Shown: positions 34,336 through 45,961 of the stretch, piece after piece
How the letters are laid out: every line of letters begins with the position of its first letter
Numbering within the stretch: position 1 is the stretch's first letter
Assembly (NCBI GenBank): GCA_051453625.1
Contig: JBOZIK010000001.1
Span: 268,506,851 to 268,570,850, forward strand
Direction: 5' to 3'
Length of the DNA stretch: 64,000 nt
DNA from: Welwitschia mirabilis
Lineage: Eukaryota; Gnetophyta; Gnetopsida; Welwitschiales
The notes under the pieces: generated by a model
Databases searched by the model: none
What the model saw: only the letters and a program-made list of their open reading frames with translations
What the model was told of the DNA's origin: nothing
Made by a program: the position numbers and the translations under genes

Positions 34336-37300
34336 TGTTAAACCTTATCTACTTAAATATTAAGTATGTTAAGCTTTTAGTCAAATGATTAATTATCCTT
34401 ATTTAAAGGCCTTGTCAAAATAAGATATCATTTTAAATTAACCTTAGTTGTAATTTTTATAATTTACCATGAAAATAATAAAAATTATGTTAGAAGGTTT
34501 TAATGAGAAAAGCTATCTAAACATGTAAAATTAGATAATCCCATTATGTTTGGAATTAAAATCACATGATAAAACTAATAAATTAAAAATTTCAAGAGGA
34601 CATAATAATATATTTTGCATTTTATTTACTCATTTAAATTCTTGGTAAATGTGATAGGTGTACTGTATTATGAATAAACATTTTCTTCTTCGTGTTATGT
34701 AATTGATAGATTTTATCCATTTTGAAATAAACAAGAATTTGAACAAGTACATGCATTCTTACTTAGAACCAAGAATGATAAATAAATATATTTACTCTAT
34801 AATAAATTTTATGCTCTTGAGATGTGTAAGGACATTTGGCTCATACCATACTTATTGTTTTTTTAATTGCAATTGAAGAGTTTATCTCATTATTCCACAT
34901 GACAATTTTGTAATTTGTGCATTTACTTTTTTAATGCATGTCTTGGATAAATTAATCTTACTTATGATCCTATAAAGGATTACAAAGGAGCTAGCAAGAG
35001 GAAATGATGTATGTAATTAACTTTACTAATTAAAGAAAGAAGATTACTAACCCTGTTTAGGTGTATGAGACATACATATGATCTCTTTTTGTACTTTAAT
35101 ATCACTTATTACTCATCATACTTATCAATGCTAAATTATGTGATCTTTCTTTGTTTATCTATATATAGAGATCCTTTCCTTTTTTGTAAAAGGAGATACT
35201 TTCCATTTTGTCTTTTTCCATACAAGTGCATTTCCTTCTTTCCTCTCTCTTTCTTTCACTCTCTTTCTTGTGGAGCTTGAAGATTATAAGATTGAAGGAA
35301 TAAAACGCTTTAGCTTGGATCTTCATTAATCTTCAACTATGAAGGACTTACTAATGTTTCTAAGAAAGCTCTTTACTCTTATTGTTCATATTATCTCTTC
35401 TTAATATTCTAATGGAATGATGTAATATTGTATCAGGGAATTATTTATAGTTCTTATGTAATTATACTACAAAATATTATTCCCTTCCATTAGCTCTCAC
35501 CAAGAGGTTAAGGGGATATGAAGGATCTTTTGTGCTTAGTGATGAAGGTTACTAATGGATGATTATGGTTAAGTGACTAGGGGGTTACTTAGATGAAAAA
35601 ATAAAAAAGAAAAAGAAAACAAATTTGAGTACCCATATTTATTTTAATATTATGTTTTGGTCNNNNNNNNNNNNNNNNNNNNNNNNNNNNNNNNNNNNNN
35701 NNNNNNNNNNNNNNNNNNNNNNNNNNNNNNNNNNNNNNNNNNNNNNNNNNNNNNNNNNNNNNNNNNNNNNNNNNNNNNNNNNNNNNNNNNNNNNNNNNNN
35801 NNNNNNNNNNNNNNNNNNNNNNNNNNNNNNNNNNNNNNNNNNNNNNNNNNNNNNNNNNNNNNNNNNNNNNNNNNNNNNNNNNNNNNNNNNNNNNNNNNNN
35901 NNNNNNNNNNNNNNNNNNNNNNNNNNNNNNNNNNNNNNNNNNNNNNNNNNNNNNNNNNNNNNNNNNNNNNNNNNNNNNNNNNNNNNNNNNNNNNNNNNNN
36001 NNNNNNNNNNNNNNNNNNNNNNNNNNNNNNNNNNNNNNNNNNNNNNNNNNNNNNNNNNNNNNNNNNNNNNNNNNNNNNNNNNNNNNNNNNNNNNNNNNNN
36101 NNNNNNNNNNNNNNNNNNNNNNNNNNNNNNNNNNNNNNNNNNNNNNNNNNNNNNNNNNNNNNNNNNNNNNNNNNNNNNNNNNNNNNNNNNNNNNNNNNNN
36201 NNNAAAAGAAAAAGAAAACAAATTTGGGTACCCATGTTTATTTTAATATTATGTTTTGGTCTATTATGCATTAGATCCATCTTATTAGGGGCAAAGTCTG
36301 ATCTTCAAACATCTCTTTAGGCTAGTACTCTTTCATGGAAAAATTGAGGCTCATAGTAAAAGGGTTTTTAATTTATTTGATTTTCTTTCTATAATGATTT
36401 TAATTAGTAACTAATTAAGATATTCTATAATTAATTAATTAGTATATCTATTATTTTACTGATCTAAGTTCTTGCTTAACTAGTTATAGAAACTTTATCA
36501 TAGTTTTGTTATGGTAAACATTAAATTTACAGAATAGAGGTATAAGATAAAAACATCATAGCTTATTCATTTATAAGTATAAATTAGTGAATTTTTGTTT
36601 TATAAGTTTAGGATTGTGTTTTAAACATGAAAATGTAAAAATAGTAATTTTTTATGGGTAATTATTTTTAAAAAATTATCTATTAAAATACATTAGAAAA
36701 TAAATGAAAAAAGTAGTAATAAAGTAATTTATGTTTTTGTAACTATTTGGTATGATATTTACAAACTTGAGCATTGTAACTGGTAGGAAATTACATAATA
36801 TTTTAAAAACATTTTGAATCATTTAAAAACTCAAAGTATTTTGAATGTTATAGTCATTTTAGTGCCCTGCGGTAGGACTGTAATTTTAGAAAATTTGATA
36901 GTCTTTAACCTTAAATGATAAATTTAGAAATATTATTTTTAGAACGCTAAGATAGTTTAGTTTAGATTCTAAATATCCTATTATGTGTCTAGTTTCTTCA
37001 AAAACTACTATAATTTATTTTTGTTTCATAATTAATTGATTATAAATTTTTGGCTATGATGTCTTTTTAGAGCCCAAAAATGTTATAATTAATGTTTTAA
37101 ATTCTTGAAAAATTAGTACATTAACTTTTATAAGGAATTGGAGTATATAAGATACATTTATATGAAAAATATTAAGTTAAATTACCTATAAATAGTATTT
37201 TATTTGAAAAAATACCTCTTTTACCTTTTTTCTTTATCTTATTTTGAATTGTGTATTCTTGTAAGGGTTTTCACTTAAATAGTTTAAGTAACATAAATAT

Positions 37301-38889
37301 TTTCTAACTTATCACTTTTTTTATTAACTTATAATATAGCCATATCAATCTTAGATAAATATTTATATCTTAATAATTATACTTAAGTTATACTTTTTGG
37401 GTTTACCTTATTTGCATCAATCCATGAAGATTGTCATATGAGCATGGAAGAATGTTTCTAAGATTGGCATAGCTCTAGTTATGTTTTAGTTTCTTTAAGT
37501 ACATTATTAAGATGTGATTTGATACATTTTAAATATTTTTATTATTATTGAAAGAANNNNNNNNNNNNNNNNNNNNNNNNNNNNNNNNNNNNNNNNNNNN
37601 NNNNNNNNNNNNNNNNNNNNNNNNNNNNNNNNNNNNNNNNNNNNNNNNNNNNNNNNNNNNNNNNNNNNNNNNNNNNNNNNNNNNNNNNNNNNNNNNNNNN
37701 NNNNNNNNNNNNNNNNNNNNNNNNNNNNNNNNNNNNNNNNNNNNNNNNNNNNNNNNNNNNNNNNNNNNNNNNNNNNNNNNNNNNNNNNNNNNNNNNNNNN
37801 NNNNNNNNNNNNNNNNNNNNNNNNNNNNNNNNNNNNNNNNNNNNNNNNNNNNNNNNNNNNNNNNNNNNNNNNNNNNNNNNNNNNNNNNNNNNNNNNNNNN
37901 NNNNNNNNNNNNNNNNNNNNNNNNNNNNNNNNNNNNNNNNNNNNNNNNNNNNNNNNNNNNNNNNNNNNNNNNNNNNNNNNNNNNNNNNNNNNNNNNNNNN
38001 NNNNNNNNNNNNNNNNNNNNNNNNNNNNNNNNNNNNNNNNNNNNNNNNNNNNNNNNNNNNNNNNNNNNNNNNNNNNNNNNNNNNNNNNNNNNNNNNNNNN
38101 NNNNNNNNNNNNNNNNNNNNNNNNNNNNNNNNNNNNNNNNNNNNNNNNNNNNNNNNNNNNNNNNNNNNNNNNNNNNNNNNNNNNNNNNNNNNNNNNNNNN
38201 NNNNNNNNNNNNNNNNNNNNNNNNNNNNNNNNNNNNNNNNNNNNNNNNNNNNNNNNNNNNNNNNNNNNNNNNNNNNNNNNNNNNNNNNNNNNNNNNNNNN
38301 NNNNGGATCGTATTGCATCATCAAAGATGCTTCAAAAAGCAGGGGTCATTTGTAAGCATGCATCTACTTCGTGTACCGTCTGTCACTTGTATTGGAGGTA
38401 TATCGAGGTGAAGTAAAATCCTACGAAGTCATGTTTTTATAGTTTAAAACTTGAAGTAGAACTAACTCACATCTAAAGGATGATTAGACATTCGCGTTAA
38501 AATGTCATTAATTAGAGTTGTAACCTCCTATTATATTAATTAGGCATTATTNNNNNNNNNNNNNNNNNNNNNNNNNNNNNNNNNNNNNNNNNNNNNNNNN
38601 NNNNNNNNNNNNNNNNNNNNNNNNNNNNNNNNNNNNNNNNNNNNNNNNNNNAAACTTATGGCATCTCTATTATTTCTAAATCAAAATAATCTAGAAATTA
38701 GTTATAAGTAAATATAAAATATTCATATGATTTTTTTTCTTAGAATATAAAAATGCTAATAAATTAATAAGTAAAATTTGATCCTAGGTTCCACTATGTC
38801 TATTAAGTAATAATATTAAAGAAGAAGGAAGAGAAAAGGGGGAAAAAGATATAGTACTTAATTATGATAAGAGAAGAGATGGTGTCACA
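34336..38889 (+). repeat. Solo LTR of element H family
   Basis: Aligns with both LTRs of element H from about 12000 onward. It starts TGTTAAACC and ends GTGTCACA, flanked by exact AGTTA (34331-34335 and 38890-38894). No internal region: the product of recombination between two LTRs. It lacks about 17 bases near the 5' end relative to the full element. It includes N runs 35663-36203, 37557-38304 and 38552-38651. Frames here (for example 35065-35280) are chance. Confidence 0.75.
35663..38304. other. Two gaps in H solo LTR
   Basis: N runs 35663-36203 and 37557-38304. The first is flanked by near-duplicate sequence (35597-35662 and 36204-36262). Visible sequence between them is ordinary H LTR. 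Confidence 0.9.
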
Positions 38890-38962
38890 AGTTATAGTTA
38901 ATTATACTCTTAATTACATTCAATAATAATTACTTAATTAAAAGTGATTTTGAAACATTCCA

Positions 38963-38975
38963 TTTCCTCCCCTTT
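38963..38975 (-). other. Polypurine tract, element G
   Basis: Minus strand AAAGGGGAGGAAA directly abuts the 3' LTR. Canonical. Confidence 0.75.
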
Positions 38976-40019
38976 AATTTCTTAGCTCATTCTCTAGTGT
39001 TGACTCTCTAGTGTATGGATTGCTTATGCCTACATTCCCTAGTTATTTATTTTCTATTTTTAAGAATTAACTCCTTAATGGATGTACTGCTTTCATTGGT
39101 ACTCCTTGGTCATTCATTGGTATGAAGATTAATTAAGGTACATAAAACAAACATAAAATAAATATTAATCACATTTTCTTAACTAAATCATCCATCAAAT
39201 ATGTAATCTTAAATGTTTTTCTTTATTATGAGGCTTTAAAAATATGAAATTAGTTACTGGATGAAGTTAAAACATCTTAAGTGGAAACTCCAACTTATAA
39301 GCCAAATATTTAATTATATTTGTGATTTATAATTGTATTTGATCTTTGATTTGAAAAGTTTAATTAAAATCTGTTTAGTCATAGAATCTCTTATACTAAT
39401 CTTGAGTTGCTTATCATGTCTTCCCTTGGAATCTAGTTTATTTTTTCCCTTTTTCCTCCTTTCTAATGTCTTTTTATATGAAGTCCGATCAACTTATTAT
39501 AATTAAGAAGTTTATTCCATATATAGCCTCAAAAGATAAGCATTAAATCAAGATTTAAGAGGTCTTTTAGCTTCTAGATAATAAAAGATACTAAACTCTA
39601 GATAGGAACTTAGGGTCTTTGCTTAAAATGATAACTTGTGGAGTACCATAATATCTAAAAACTTTCTACATAAAATGTACAGCCAATTCCTCTCCCTCCC
39701 CCTTAAGAATTCATTCTTTACATGAATATAGAACTATCATATGTGGTTTATGGATGTTAATTTTAATGTTTATTTTTTTATACTTTAATTGAGGAATTAT
39801 ACTCATTGAAGGAAGTTATATTTAATTTATGAAATAATGAAGGAAAAAAATTATAGAAGGCATAATTGTTTAGTAAAGAATCAACAAGAAAACAAAAAAT
39901 AAAATCATGTAATCCTAAAACTAAAATGTAGCAGAAAGTAAGCCTATGTATATAGTAGTATACAGTTATTTTATAGGTGATACTTGGCATTGCTATTCTC
40001 AAGGTTGATTCTGTATGAA
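38976..40019 (-). other. 3' interior of element G, noncoding
   Basis: AT-rich sequence between the polypurine tract and the unidentified gene remnant. A 74-codon frame at 40002-39778 follows the gene remnant and may be its degraded end; otherwise I see nothing. Confidence 0.35.
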
Positions 40020-40600
40020 AGAAGCAGTACTTTGATTTTTGGAAGACGATTTCTCATGATGTATTATTTCTTCTTACATTCATGACAGATGATGTTCCTG
40101 TGGAATACATCATAAGAAGATTGATTTCTCATAGAGTCAGAGTGCTTACTTGACTAGGATAGTTATCTATCCATCTATTATCTTGGACTTCAAGATAGTA
40201 TCTTTTCTTCCTATAAGCAACTTCAATTGATTTAATTTCTAAGGTATGTAAGATGCTCCGTACCTTTGATGGATTGTTCTAATAAAAGTATTGATAAGAT
40301 GCTTCTTTAGATAATTTTTCTAATACTTCATAAGGCATTGGAACTCTACCTAATTCTCCTCTTATGGAAACTTTCCTAAACATAGATATTGAAATTCAAC
40401 CATCTAGTCTTCAATAAATTCATCTGAAATAAACTTCCTTTTTAATTTCTTAACAAAACTTTTTGAAGTAATCCTGTGATTGAACTATAAAAGCCATTAT
40501 TCTTATGCATTTCTAATGAGAAATATTGTATAATAGATGCATCTTCTTTCTAGTGGTGTATTATAAAGATTGAAGTATTTTTTTTATTTGTTGAAGTCAT
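40020..40600 (-). pseudogene. Unidentified protein remnant in element G
   Basis: Minus strand, starting MTSTNKK at 40600 with a frameshift near 40455, and a second readable stretch 40383-40132 containing GRVPMPYEVLEKLSKEA, NPSKVRSILHTLEIK, YRKKRYYLEV and NRWIDNYPSQVSTL, interrupted by one TAG. Composition is that of a real, soluble protein: mixed charged and hydrophobic residues, unlike surrounding AT noise. I do not recognise the family. It lies where an extra 3' gene of an LTR element would be, or could be a captured or pararetrovirus-like gene; I cannot decide. It has no RT, IN or protease motif. Confidence 0.45.
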
Positions 40601-40877
40601 AACATGGTTTCCTTATTGGTTCTTACTTTATCCTCATAAATTTACAAATGGATCATTTTCATAATTTTACTACTCTTTCTTTCTTATATTATTTATTCTT
40701 TTACTCTATTTCACACGAATACTTGAAGATTGGCTTCTGTGTTTAAGAGCCTAGTTTGTATACTTTAAAGATAAAGTGTTTAGTAAGAGAGTTTTTTCTG
40801 GAAGTGGAGGGTTATTCTAGTGGTGTCTGTAGATCCTGTTCCATTGGATGGGTGGGTTTAATTAAAAATGAAAGGAG
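40601..40877. other. Interior of element G up to insertion of F
   Basis: No gene seen. AGGAG at 40873-40877 directly precedes the left LTR of F and would be the left target duplication; I could not find its partner on the right. Confidence 0.3.
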
Positions 40878-42496
40878 TAATAGGATCAAAAACCCTAAGT
40901 GTAAATAGGTTCTTTAAAATTTTAAATAAAATAAACTAAACAGACTAATGATATATTAAAATCTTACATAAAACAATTCACTAATTGAAAATGTCCATGT
41001 AAAGAAAAGATAGTAGTATTTAAAAAAATGAACTAACTGAAAGCACAAAATACCAAATAGATGCACGCAGGATTTATTATGGTTTGAGAAACTCCCTACT
41101 CCACTCTTGATAATCATCTTGTCAGCAAGCTTAATCTAGATCTTTGTTACTCCACCAGGTATTCTAGGTTTACTTGTACCCTTTACAAATTGACTTTTCT
41201 AGTCTTAGTCAAAATCTTTGAACAAACTTTTCTAGGCTTAGCCTTAATCTCTAAACAAACTTTTTTAGGCTTAGTCTTAACCTTTGAAAGTACTTTTGTA
41301 GGCTAAGTCTCAACCTTTCTTAATGTAAAATAGTGATGCAATGATGCCAAGATGCATAAATATCACTTGTTCTTGATATAGTAGATTTGATGGAGCTCTC
41401 TTCCTATAGATGTATAATATATAAAGCACTAGATCTAACCTTGAATGTATAGATAACACAGATGATAGATCTTCCTTNNNNNNNNNNNNNNNNNNNNNNN
41501 NNNNNNNNNNNNNNNNNNNNNNNNNNNNNNNNNNNNNNNNNNNNNNNNNNNNNNNNNNNNNNNNNNNNNNNNNNNNNATGCATAAATATCACTTGTTCTT
41601 GATATAGTAGATTTGATGGAGCTCTCCTCCTATAGATGTATAATAGATAAAGCACTAGATCTAACCTTGAATGTATAGATAACACAGATGATAGATCTTC
41701 CTTAGTCAGGAGTACAAATGCTAAGATCTAATAGTGAATATCACAAGATTTTAGTACTTTTTCATGATTCCAAAAGGTTTTTTAGTCATCTATCTCTTGG
41801 TTATTTATATTAAAAGGATTTTAGGGTTTATTACATTTGAAAATGTACTTTCAATCGCTATAAATGGCTAGAAAACAGATATCTAACATATACAAAATGA
41901 ATAAAAAATGGATATAAAATTTTAGCTCTATTCTAGCTGGTCAACCCCTCAAGAATCCAGTTGACCCCATCTGGCATCATGACTTAGATAGGTCGCCTGA
42001 ATAAAAATTTTGGTGACCCCAGTTTTTTACCACTTCATGTCCAATCTCCCTCTTAGGGTCTAGTCAACCCCAATCTAATTGCCTACCATTTTGTCTAGTC
42101 GTCTACTAGTCCTAATAAAGATCTTTCTAATTTTTTGCATCAAGTATGGTCAACCCCTTTAGGTATCTGATCGACCCCATAAAAAATCAACTCAGAAGTA
42201 TCAGCTGCATAGTGCTTAAGTCTGATTGACCCCATCAAAGATCTAATCGACTCCTTAACACTTGGTTTAGGAATACTATTCTTAGGTTCATAGATTTGGT
42301 CAACCCCATTATAGGTCTGATCAACCCCCTGTCATTCAATTCAGGGATACTGTTACCAGGTTCATAAATCTGATCGACCCCATAAAGATCTGATCGACCC
42401 CTTGCCATTCAGTTCAGTGATACTAGATATCAATTTTATAGATCCGGTCAACCACACTATAAATATGGTTAACTCCTCTAAATTTAGTTCAATTTC
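40878..42496 (-). repeat. 3' LTR of element F (visible part)
   Basis: Aligns closely with 58691-60650: shared start AATAGGATCAA / TGATAGGATCAA, the run TAAACAGACTAA, the block with CTTTTCTAGGCTTAGTC repeated two or three times (41200-41320 and 59000-59100), and the GTCGACC-type motif array. Continues into the gap 42497-43398. An assembly-type duplication of 126 bp flanks the gap at 41478-41577. Confidence 0.7.
41936..42480 (-). repeat. GTCGACC-type paired motif array in LTR of F
   Basis: About fourteen hexamer cores of the forms TCGACC, TCAACC and TTGACC, usually followed by CC, often in pairs whose starts are 20 to 21 bases apart (for example 42375 and 42395). The same array is at 59494-60640 in the other LTR. 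TTGACC is the WRKY W-box core, and the three forms are related by single CpG deaminations of GGTCGACC. Confidence 0.65.
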
Positions 42497-43398
42497 NNNN
42501 NNNNNNNNNNNNNNNNNNNNNNNNNNNNNNNNNNNNNNNNNNNNNNNNNNNNNNNNNNNNNNNNNNNNNNNNNNNNNNNNNNNNNNNNNNNNNNNNNNNN
42601 NNNNNNNNNNNNNNNNNNNNNNNNNNNNNNNNNNNNNNNNNNNNNNNNNNNNNNNNNNNNNNNNNNNNNNNNNNNNNNNNNNNNNNNNNNNNNNNNNNNN
42701 NNNNNNNNNNNNNNNNNNNNNNNNNNNNNNNNNNNNNNNNNNNNNNNNNNNNNNNNNNNNNNNNNNNNNNNNNNNNNNNNNNNNNNNNNNNNNNNNNNNN
42801 NNNNNNNNNNNNNNNNNNNNNNNNNNNNNNNNNNNNNNNNNNNNNNNNNNNNNNNNNNNNNNNNNNNNNNNNNNNNNNNNNNNNNNNNNNNNNNNNNNNN
42901 NNNNNNNNNNNNNNNNNNNNNNNNNNNNNNNNNNNNNNNNNNNNNNNNNNNNNNNNNNNNNNNNNNNNNNNNNNNNNNNNNNNNNNNNNNNNNNNNNNNN
43001 NNNNNNNNNNNNNNNNNNNNNNNNNNNNNNNNNNNNNNNNNNNNNNNNNNNNNNNNNNNNNNNNNNNNNNNNNNNNNNNNNNNNNNNNNNNNNNNNNNNN
43101 NNNNNNNNNNNNNNNNNNNNNNNNNNNNNNNNNNNNNNNNNNNNNNNNNNNNNNNNNNNNNNNNNNNNNNNNNNNNNNNNNNNNNNNNNNNNNNNNNNNN
43201 NNNNNNNNNNNNNNNNNNNNNNNNNNNNNNNNNNNNNNNNNNNNNNNNNNNNNNNNNNNNNNNNNNNNNNNNNNNNNNNNNNNNNNNNNNNNNNNNNNNN
43301 NNNNNNNNNNNNNNNNNNNNNNNNNNNNNNNNNNNNNNNNNNNNNNNNNNNNNNNNNNNNNNNNNNNNNNNNNNNNNNNNNNNNNNNNNNNNNNNNNN
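42497..43398. other. 902-base gap
   Basis: All N. Probably hides the U3 end of F's 3' LTR and the adjoining polypurine tract. Confidence 0.9.
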
Positions 43399-44365
43399 TT
43401 TGAAAACAATTTAAGACATTTTGAATAGTTAAATTTTGTGATAATAATAAGAACACTTTTAGGATACACATTTGAAGAGTTAAGAACACAAGTTTTATAA
43501 AAATTATAATGTGATCACATAAACCATTTAACATATTGATGATTGATACTTTTTAGAGTTCATTTCCAATGTTGGTTATCAAAATTTGAGTTTATTAAAT
43601 AATCATTAAAAACTTTAATATTCATCATTGGAAAAAATATTAAGCTCATATGATTTGCACAAATACAAAAGAATTTGAGATACTGATTGAGAACAATTTA
43701 ATATATAGAATTAAGTGCATGTTGATTCCATTAAACTTATGCAAACATTACAAAATAAAAGTATTCATTAAGAGCATCATACATCTAAAAGCATAAATAA
43801 ACAAATAACTAATTCTCCTTCTTTTCATAATAATGATAAAGAAAAACAAAAACAAACCTAAGCAAAACATAATCCAGGTTCTAATCCAATTCCTGCTCCT
43901 NNNNNNNNNNATCTTCTTCTTCTTCTTCATCTCCTCCAGTGTATACTGAGTTGGTGGTCTCTACTGAAGTATCAATAATGTCATACCCAGTTGCTATAAG
44001 TGCTTCTTTCATATGTTTAGTATAGAAATCAATTTGTCTCAGGTATGAAAGAGTCTTATCAGGAGAGGCCTTCTTTTGAAAGGATAACTTTTAGGACTTC
44101 TTAAAAAGGACAAAGATGTGCATACGAGATAAAGTTGCATGCCCAATGGATGCCATAGGTTAAATGGTTTTAATTTTTAAATGGAAGATTACATGAAAAT
44201 AATGGCATAAATTTGTGATAAAGCATAGAGTAGGATAAGGCCCTAGTCCTATGCTACTCCAACTAAGAGACCATATTCTTTAGTATGATAGCAGGAGCAT
44301 CAATAGAATGTTCTATCCCTACCAGATACATCAGATATGCTTTATAGCTAGAGGCCTCATCATGG
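43399..44365 (-). pseudogene. Plant transposon-protein gene of F, copy 1, C-terminal half
   Basis: Minus strand, homologous to 55163-55640. It encodes the C-terminal part of the putative plant transposon protein domain and an acidic tail (DEEEED, then QELD and a TAG stop near 43890), with 3' flank to 43399. It is cut at 44365 by the insertion of element B; the middle part continues at 54051-54544. A 10-base gap (43901-43910) falls in the acidic tail. Many stops. Confidence 0.6.
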
Positions 44366-45436
44366 CTATTGTGTTGCTAATTTGTGGTTATTTAATGGAG
44401 TTTTATGAGTTATTTTACAAGACTTTTACACAGTTTTAGAATAATTCTAAAGATTTTAGAGATTTAATAGGAAATCTTGGAAATATGCATTTCTTATCTA
44501 GATTTAATGTGTTAAAGGCATATTCTAATGCACAAAGATTTATAGAAGGATTACTAATAAAAATACTAAGTTTCTCCTTAAAAGTCTGATTAAGAAGACC
44601 ATCGTTCCCTTTATCATCTCTATGACAGGCAAGACAATGACACTGCTAGTTGCTGACATGGACTACCAAATCATTGCTGAGACATCATTCTCAATCATCT
44701 TTTATAATGAGTTGTAATCTTGCTTATCATCCAGAAGATAACTAGGATGACACTAACATGTAACTGACTCTGACAGCAACTTTAACCATTTCGTCTATTT
44801 CATTTATGTAAATGAGTATGCCTAACTGTGCCTTCTGTTTGTCTTTTCCTACTGTATTTTCCTATAGATAAATCCCCCTTTAATTTTAATCCTCATCTTC
44901 ATTTCACTAGAAATTCTCATAATAGGAGATTAAAGGGTGGAAGATCCATCTCGAGTGTTGCAGAAAGATGTTCCTTTGCTAGAGGGCTATGTATACTCCA
45001 TTGAGACTTGGTTATTTTATAACCCAGATTTTGTTACTCTTATTAATATAAAAACCTAGTTTTGTTTTCATGTTTACATGTTAGTTTCTTTAATAACCCT
45101 TATAGTCTATGTTGCCCTTAATTTGGTGATAATTTCTTGGATAATATAGATTATCAAGGGTATTCTTTATTAAGGCTGAAAGCAAGTAGTATTAATTCCA
45201 TTTTGCATTACATATTAGATTAGGTTGCATCTTGCATTTGGTTGTACCTTTATTTGTTGCATTATTCTTTATTCCTAGTTTCTATTATTCTTTTACAAAG
45301 TAATTCGAGTCTCGTCTCATAGTCTTCAACATAAATATGACATTTTAGATCTACTCCCACTCATACTAGTGTGTTGTATTATGTGAGATATCTATTTATT
45401 TTATGAATGATAAAATCCTTTTGAACTTAAGCACTT
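44366..45436 (+). repeat. Left LTR of element B
   Basis: Aligns with 52595-54050 and with A's LTRs. It is closer to 52595 (shared GGACTACCAAATCATTGCTGAG) than to 51528, which identifies the true partner. Altered TATA box TATAGATA at 44863-44870. Its 3' end and the primer site fall in the gap 45437-45549. Three extra bases (CTA) lie between the target duplication and the expected TG. Confidence 0.8.
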
Positions 45437-45549
45437 NNNNNNNNNNNNNNNNNNNNNNNNNNNNNNNNNNNNNNNNNNNNNNNNNNNNNNNNNNNNNNNN
45501 NNNNNNNNNNNNNNNNNNNNNNNNNNNNNNNNNNNNNNNNNNNNNNNNN

Positions 45550-45961
45550 TAGTGATGTTGTATTTTATTAGGAACTATAGGTTTTTTGTTTTGTAGTTTT
45601 TCAGTTTGGCTTTTTTTTTTTAGATTTAGTTTTCTGTAGAAAAATAGTAGTCATTCCCTCTGTCATCCCCACTACAATCAAGGTGACAGTGTGCAATTTT
45701 TACTTTCAAGTTTAATTTTTAGTTTTTAATTTTTCTATAATAAAAGTAATTTCTGTTGTCTCCCTTGATGTCTGGACGACCAGGTGGACAACAATCCTAT
45801 TTTTTAAGTTTTTTCTGATTTTTGTGTTAGTTTCTGTTCTATTTTTATATTTCTGGTGTCTGTGTATGTCATTCCTTCTATCGTCCCCATGACAGACAGG
45901 ATGATGGTCTATTATTTTTTATCTTATTTTCTATTCTTTGCTGTTTGTAGGATGCTACGAC
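45550..45961 (+). other. Leader of element B with palindromic motif array
   Basis: Three motif units, near 45646-45700, 45755-45800 and 45870-45915; the last reads ATCGTCCCCATGACAGACA followed by GGATGATGGTC, an imperfect hairpin. Same order as in A's leader. Confidence 0.55.

Larger units (their letters stand above)
33977..38962 (-). repeat. 3' LTR of element G, split by H solo LTR
   Basis: Parts 33977-34335 and 38895-38962 together align with 62846-63262 (shared blocks AACATTAGAAATTAAAGAAT, TTACTTAATTAAAAGTGATT). The insertion of the solo LTR duplicates AGTTA on both sides. LTR divergence is roughly one base in five by eye, so G is old. Confidence 0.75.

Noticed and set aside
35589-38411. 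Long open frames of 205-287 codons
   Set aside because: They consist almost entirely of N and have no information.
41936-42480. CRISPR-like or direct-repeat array
   Set aside because: Units are degenerate, spacers are not unique sequences of constant length, and the array lies in an LTR of a plant element.
42362-43534. 390-codon open frame
   Set aside because: Spans the 902-base gap; the readable ends are LTR and flank of element F.
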